NCBI GenBank assembly: GCA_001298575.1
Contig: LJCV01000274.1
Location: 1 to 64,000, forward strand
Direction: 5' to 3'
Length of the DNA stretch: 64,000 nucleotides
Source: Actinobacteria bacterium OK074
GTDB lineage: Bacteria; Actinomycetota; Actinomycetes; Streptomycetales; Streptomycetaceae
The position numbers and the translations under genes were made by a program. The notes under the pieces were generated by a model. It saw only the letters and a list, made by a program, of their open reading frames with translations, was not told the origin of the DNA and did not search any database. Shown piece by piece: positions 60,385-64,000 of this stretch (its first letter is position 1; every line of letters begins with the position of its first letter).

Positions 60385-61710
60385 TCAACCTCCAGCCGCA
60401 ACACTCACAATCGCCTTCACCTGGGCAACGATCGCCAACCGATTCCGCACGAACTCAGCATCGGTCACGACCCCGGTCGCCGGATCCGTGTTCCCCGCCC
60501 CGAACTCCAGCACCGGCGTGTGCACATGCCCACCAGGCAACGTGTCGTGCAACCCGAGCCGGTCGCGCAACAGCGTTGCCCGGTAGGCGATTTCGTTGGA
60601 GAGATAGTTCCCGCCGCCCCCTTCGTACGCGAGCGACCCGGCCGTGGGCCCGTCCGGCCGTACGACGGGATCGCCACCACCCGCCGGAACCTCGGTCACC
60701 TCCGTGTGGTCGTACACGGGGAAACTCCCGGTGTCGGCGGCGACGATCCGCGCGTACGGCAGCGTGGTCGTCGTCCACTGCGGCTGCGAGCCGGGGTCGT
60801 CGACCGGGATCGTCCCGGTCACCCCGATGTTGTCGTTGTCCCCGAACCCGCCCCGCCAGGCCCCGTTGTACCGCTCGACGTCGAACCGTCCGGGCGAGCC
60901 CTGGCTCACGGTCGCGCAGAGGTCGACGTGCGGCAGACGCGGCCGCAGCACGCGCTCCACGGTCCCGTCGGTGAAGTCCTGCCAGCGCACGGGGAAGACG
61001 ACGGTCTCGATCCGGGCGGGCCCGGCCGCGGTCTCGACGACGGTCCCGTCGAGCGCGAGCGCGGTCGCCCCGGACGGGTTGGAGATCCGGATGTCCCGGT
61101 CCAGCGTAAACGGGTCGAAACCGGTTACGAGAATCCGCTTCACGCCGTGCCCGACCGGATACCGGACGACGTCCTGCCCGCGCGACGAGACCTCCAACCT
61201 GCCCAGCAGCTCGGCGCGTTGACCGTCGGAGAGGGTGAACCCGGGCGCGAAGGCCCGCACTTCCCGGGTCATCCCCAGCCGTGCCCAGTACAGCGGCCGG
61301 TCGTCGTCCCGGCTGAGGTCACCCCCGGCGGGCCCCCGCCCCTGCACCCGGTCCACGGCCCGCCGCCACAGCGCCGCACCCTGTTCCACGACGACGGCCT
61401 CGGCGTGCGCGTACGAGCGGGCCGCGGCCAGCGCGCGGACGAACTCCGGTGCCACGGAGTCGAATCCGGACCGCCGCAGGATCTCCTGCGGCACGGCCCC
61501 GTCGAGCCGCTGCTCCTCGACGGTGGGTCCGGATCCCGATCCCGATCCGGACCCGGAGACCGATCCGGACCCGGAGACCGAGTCGGACCCGGAGGCCGAG
61601 GCGGCGGCCCGCGGCGCGGCGGCGAGGGCGGTCGTCGCCGCCAGCAGGGGCACCAGGCCGAGAACGGTCCGGCGAGAGGTACCGGAGCGGGGAACAGGCA
61701 GAGAGGTCAA
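60385..61710 (-). CDS. Tat-exported pyroglutamyl-peptidase-like protein lacking the Cys nucleophile
   Basis: A 441-residue protein with a twin-arginine signal (SRRTVLGLVPLLAATTALAA), a Ser-Gly repeat linker (GSGSVSGSGS), a helical domain of ~150 residues, and a C-terminal pyroglutamyl peptidase I-like domain: KRILVTGFDPFTLDRDIRIS NPSG, SQGSPGRFDVERYN (Glu) and GGHVHTPVLEFG (His). Where the family has the catalytic Cys (YVCN), this protein reads NYLSNEIAYR, a serine (codon 60598-60600). It may be inactive or a serine variant. The start is uncertain: TTG 61710 follows GAAGGG by 11 nt; a GTG at 61782 is in frame. A GAAACCGGTT motif lies at 61117. Confidence 0.82.
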   Translation of the reverse strand: MTSLPVPRSGTSRRTVLGLVPLLAATTALAAAPRAAASASGSDSVSGSGSVSGSGSGSGSGPTVEEQRLDGAVPQEILRRSGFDSVAPEFVRALAAARSYAHAEAVVVEQGAALWRRAVDRVQGRGPAGGDLSRDDDRPLYWARLGMTREVRAFAPGFTLSDGQRAELLGRLEVSSRGQDVVRYPVGHGVKRILVTGFDPFTLDRDIRISNPSGATALALDGTVVETAAGPARIETVVFPVRWQDFTDGTVERVLRPRLPHVDLCATVSQGSPGRFDVERYNGAWRGGFGDNDNIGVTGTIPVDDPGSQPQWTTTTLPYARIVAADTGSFPVYDHTEVTEVPAGGGDPVVRPDGPTAGSLAYEGGGGNYLSNEIAYRATLLRDRLGLHDTLPGGHVHTPVLEFGAGNTDPATGVVTDAEFVRNRLAIVAQVKAIVSVAAGG

Positions 61711-61801
61711 GGGAGTTCGACCCTTCGTCGAGGTGGGGGGTGACGAGGGAAGTATTCCTGTGAGAGGAGTGGTCCACACCAACTACCGGGACACGAGTGA
61801 C

Positions 61802-62461
61802 TCAGGTTGCGCCGGTCCCGCCGGCCTCGGTTCCGCCCGCCTCGGTCCCGCCAACCTCGGTTCCGTCCACCCCACTCGTTCCGTCCGCCCCGCCCGTCCC
61901 GTCCAGCAACGTCAGAAAGTCCTCGAACGCCGCCGGCATGTCCACCGACTCCGGGCCGAGGAGCCACTGGTACTGGAGGCCGTCCATCACCGCCACGAGC
62001 AGCGGCGCCGCCCGCTCGGGGGTGAGCCCGTTCGGCAGCCGGTCGCCGTACCGGGTGCGCAGGGCGTCCGTCATGGTCGCGCGGACCTTGCCGTACCGCT
62101 CGGTGAAGAAGGCGCGGGCCGGGTGGTCCTCGGTGACGCTCTCGCCGAGCAGCGCCGAGAACGTCTGGACGATGCCCGGCCGCATCGCGTTGTACTCGAC
62201 GAGCGAGGTGAGCAGGTCGAGCCGCCAGGCACTGTCGGGGACCGCGTCCCACCGGTCGCGTTCCTTGAGGACGGCGACGAGCAGCGAGTCCTTGGTCGGG
62301 AAGTAGTGCAGCAGCCCCTGCTGGGTCAGACCCACCCGTTCCGCCACGGCGGCCATGCTCGCGCCCCGGTAACCACGCTCGGCGATCACTTCCAGGGCGG
62401 CCCGCACGATCTCGCCGCGCCGCTCCTCGCGCCGTTCCTCGCTCCGTGTCCGGGTCGTCAT
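61802..62461 (-). CDS. TetR family regulator, divergent from GH3
   Basis: A 219-residue TetR protein. Helix-turn-helix: ALEVIAERGYRGASMAAVAE, RVGLTQQGLLHYFPTKDSLL; ligand domain: YGKVRATMTDALRTRYGD. The C-terminus has a Gly/Thr/Glu repeat (VGGTEAGGTEAGGTGAT). Start ATG 62461. It is divergent from the beta-glucosidase, across a 180-bp region with a small inverted repeat, and may repress it. Confidence 0.9.
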   Translation of the reverse strand: MTTRTRSEERREERRGEIVRAALEVIAERGYRGASMAAVAERVGLTQQGLLHYFPTKDSLLVAVLKERDRWDAVPDSAWRLDLLTSLVEYNAMRPGIVQTFSALLGESVTEDHPARAFFTERYGKVRATMTDALRTRYGDRLPNGLTPERAAPLLVAVMDGLQYQWLLGPESVDMPAAFEDFLTLLDGTGGADGTSGVDGTEVGGTEAGGTEAGGTGAT

Positions 62462-62505
62462 GGCGTCACCGTACGGCATCCCCATTCACCCGAAAGGTCA
62501 CTGTG

Positions 62506-62519
62506 AGATAACGAAATCT
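62506..62519. promoter_or_regulatory. Inverted repeat AGAT-N6-ATCT, TetR operator candidate
   Basis: Short symmetric site AGATAACGAAATCT in the AT-rich part of the TetR/GH3 divergent promoter region, 45 bp from the TetR start. Confidence 0.4.
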
Positions 62520-62641
62520 GGTGCTTTACTGGTCTCGCGGGCAGGATGGACGCGGCGGGAAGAGTAGACGGAACAGACGGAACGGACTGGCGAGGCAACG
62601 GCGTTCGCGACTTCAACGGCTTTCAATGAGGAGGTGCCGTC

Positions 62642-64000
62642 ATGGCGCAGGCAGTGGGGGACCCGGGGCGCACCCGGGGGTACGAAGGAGACGCGGCCAG
62701 GGAGGCAGCCGTGGAAGCCGCCCTTGCCCAGCTGGACCTGGACACCAAGGCACACCTCCTCTCCGGCCAGGACATGTGGACGCTGCCCGCGCTGCCGCAC
62801 ATCGGCCTGCGGTCCCTCGTCATGTCCGACGGCCCGATTGGCGTGCGCGGGGTGCACTGGAGCGCCGAGGACCCCTCCGTCGCGCTGCCCTCCCCGACCG
62901 CGCTCGCCGCCACCTGGGACCCCGAACTCGCCCGCAGGGCAGGCGTGCTGCTCGCCCAGGAGGCCCGCCGCAAGGGCGTCCACGTGCTGCTGGCGCCCAC
63001 GGTCAACCTGCACCGCTCCCCGCTCGGCGGCCGGCACTTCGAGGCGTACAGCGAGGACCCGTACCTCACCGGTCGTATCGGCACCGGATACGTACGGGGC
63101 GTGCAGTCGGGCGGCGTCGGCACCACCGTCAAGCACTTCGTGGCCAACGACGCCGAGACCGAACGCTTCACGGTCGACAACCAGCTCTCCGAACGCACCC
63201 TGCGCGAGCTGTACCTGGCCCCCTTCGAGGCGATCGTGGCCAACGCCCACCCCTGGGGCATCATGACCGCCTACAACACGGTCAACGGCACGACGATGAC
63301 GGAACACCGCCACCTGGTGAACGAGGTCCTGCGCGGCGAATGGGGCTTCGACGGCTTCAACGTCTCCGACTGGACCGCCGCCCGCTCCACCGCCGGGGCC
63401 ATGACCGGCGGCCTGGACGTCGCCATGCCGGGCCCCGACACCGTCTACGGCGCCCCCCTCGCCGAGGCCGTCCGCGCGGGCCGGGTCGCGGAGTCCGTGG
63501 TCGACGACGCCGTGCGCCGCGTCCTGCGCCTGGCCGCCCGCGTCGGCGTCCTGGACGGCGCCGAACCGGTCGTCCCCGCCGCCGAACTCCCGCCGCCCGT
63601 CGACGGCGAGGGCCTCGCCCGCGAGATCGCCCGCCGCTCCTTCGTCCTGGTGCGGAACGAGAACGGCGCCCTGCCCCTGAAACCGCACACGAGGATCGCC
63701 CTGATCGGCGGCGCGGCCCGCGACGCCCGCGTCCTGGGCGGCGGTTCGGCCACTGTCTTCCCGGCCCGGACCGTCTCCCCGCTGGAGGGCCTCACCGAGG
63801 CGCTCCCCGACGGCGCCCTCAGCTACGCCCTGGGCGCCGATCCGAACGAGCAACTGACCGTCGCGGAAAAGGGGTTCGCCCTCCGCGCGATCTGCCGGGA
63901 CGCCACCGGCGCGGTCATCGGCACCCGCTCGGCCCCCAGCGGCCAGATCCAGTGGTTCGGCTCGGACCTGCCGGACGGAGTCACCCACGAGATGCTGCAC
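62642..64000 (+). CDS. GH3 beta-glucosidase, 3' end cut off
   Basis: The first ~453 residues of a family 3 glycoside hydrolase. The TIM barrel has LVMSDGPIGVRGVHW, APTVNLHRSPLGGRHFEAYS, GVGTTVKHFVANDAETERF and the nucleophile loop FDGFNVSDWTAAR. The second domain opens with LVRNENGALPLKP. The last residues (ICRDATGAVIGTRSAPSGQI, then WFGSDLPDGV) look like the start of an inserted PA14 domain, as in fungal-type and KglB-like beta-glucosidases. No signal peptide, so cytoplasmic. ATG 62642 follows AGGAGG closely. Likely cleaves plant-derived oligosaccharides or glucosides. Confidence 0.92.
   Translation, partial: MAQAVGDPGRTRGYEGDAAREAAVEAALAQLDLDTKAHLLSGQDMWTLPALPHIGLRSLVMSDGPIGVRGVHWSAEDPSVALPSPTALAATWDPELARRAGVLLAQEARRKGVHVLLAPTVNLHRSPLGGRHFEAYSEDPYLTGRIGTGYVRGVQSGGVGTTVKHFVANDAETERFTVDNQLSERTLRELYLAPFEAIVANAHPWGIMTAYNTVNGTTMTEHRHLVNEVLRGEWGFDGFNVSDWTAARSTAGAMTGGLDVAMPGPDTVYGAPLAEAVRAGRVAESVVDDAVRRVLRLAARVGVLDGAEPVVPAAELPPPVDGEGLAREIARRSFVLVRNENGALPLKPHTRIALIGGAARDARVLGGGSATVFPARTVSPLEGLTEALPDGALSYALGADPNEQLTVAEKGFALRAICRDATGAVIGTRSAPSGQIQWFGSDLPDGVTHEMLH

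Overview
The window looks like a chromosomal segment of a Streptomyces species. GC content is very high, most CDS pairs within operons overlap by 4 bp (ATGA or GTGA), leucine TTA codons are almost absent (only three were found), and several families are typical of the genus: paired PucR regulators, a CebR-type operator, the MDYC...CRRHLNG zinc-ribbon protein and Streptomyces-type intergenic palindromes. No tRNA, rRNA, CRISPR array, integrase or insertion sequence was seen. The first ~110 bases are dominated by long G runs and may be a contig edge. The last gene is cut by the window end.

Layout. (1) 1-8.8 kb is an envelope/glycan cluster, almost all on the minus strand: a DUF3068 membrane protein, a GT4 glycosyltransferase, a SAM methyltransferase, a giant AftD/DUF3367-like membrane glycosyltransferase and a truncated condensation-domain protein, with a small DUF2613-like membrane protein on the plus strand. 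(2) 8.8-12.8 kb holds two PucR-type regulators around a Tat-exported metallo-beta-lactamase-fold hydrolase. (3) 13.1-21.6 kb is the most interesting region. Eight collinear minus-strand genes encode a type III polyketide synthase, a PAPS sulfotransferase, CysC, CysD, CysN and a sulfonate/taurine-type ABC importer. This couples an aromatic/pyrone polyketide synthase to its own sulfate activation and sulfur supply. (4) 22-25.9 kb has an MMPL exporter and an LmeA-like lipid-binding protein, divergent from a TetR regulator across a perfect 22-bp palindrome. (5) 26.1-33.2 kb has an IclR regulator, an SMP-30 lactonase, a GH51 arabinofuranosidase, a GNAT acetyltransferase, a cellulose-type LPMO behind a CebR box, an Rrf2 regulator and a TauE/SafE permease. 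(6) 33.3-41.4 kb has a Tat-exported intradiol dioxygenase, an orphan sugar-binding lipoprotein, and an M20 hydrolase - DUF3311 - Na+/solute symporter - amidohydrolase operon divergent from a duplicated Lrp-type regulator. (7) 41.4-45 kb has a PstS-like domain in a membrane fusion protein and an aminotransferase with a long MG/PA-rich tail. (8) 45.2-54 kb is a sugar uptake and oxidation region: mutarotase, MmsB, MmsA, ChvE-type binding protein, a U32-like TIM-barrel protein, a zinc dehydrogenase and a galactonate-dehydratase-like enolase-superfamily enzyme. (9) 54.2-64 kb is mixed: zinc-ribbon protein, MarR/oxidoreductase pair, beta-lactamase-fold esterase, an unknown helical protein, an EI24/CysZ-like protein, a pyroglutamyl-peptidase homologue lacking its cysteine, a TetR regulator and a GH3 beta-glucosidase.

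How it fits together. Three DNA-level signals connect parts of the window. First, TTA codons occur only in the type III PKS, the LmeA-like gene and the LPMO, suggesting bldA (developmental) control of those three functions. Second, an 11-bp element AAATATCGAAC occurs upstream of the IclR gene and, 25 kb away, upstream of the U32-like gene; a near copy lies upstream of the dehydratase operon. The IclR protein is the obvious candidate to co-regulate the split sugar-acid pathway. Third, the sequence GAAANCGGTT recurs 11 times between 26.9 and 61.2 kb, inside genes in all codon phases and in intergenic DNA, and not at all before 26 kb. I do not recognise this motif.
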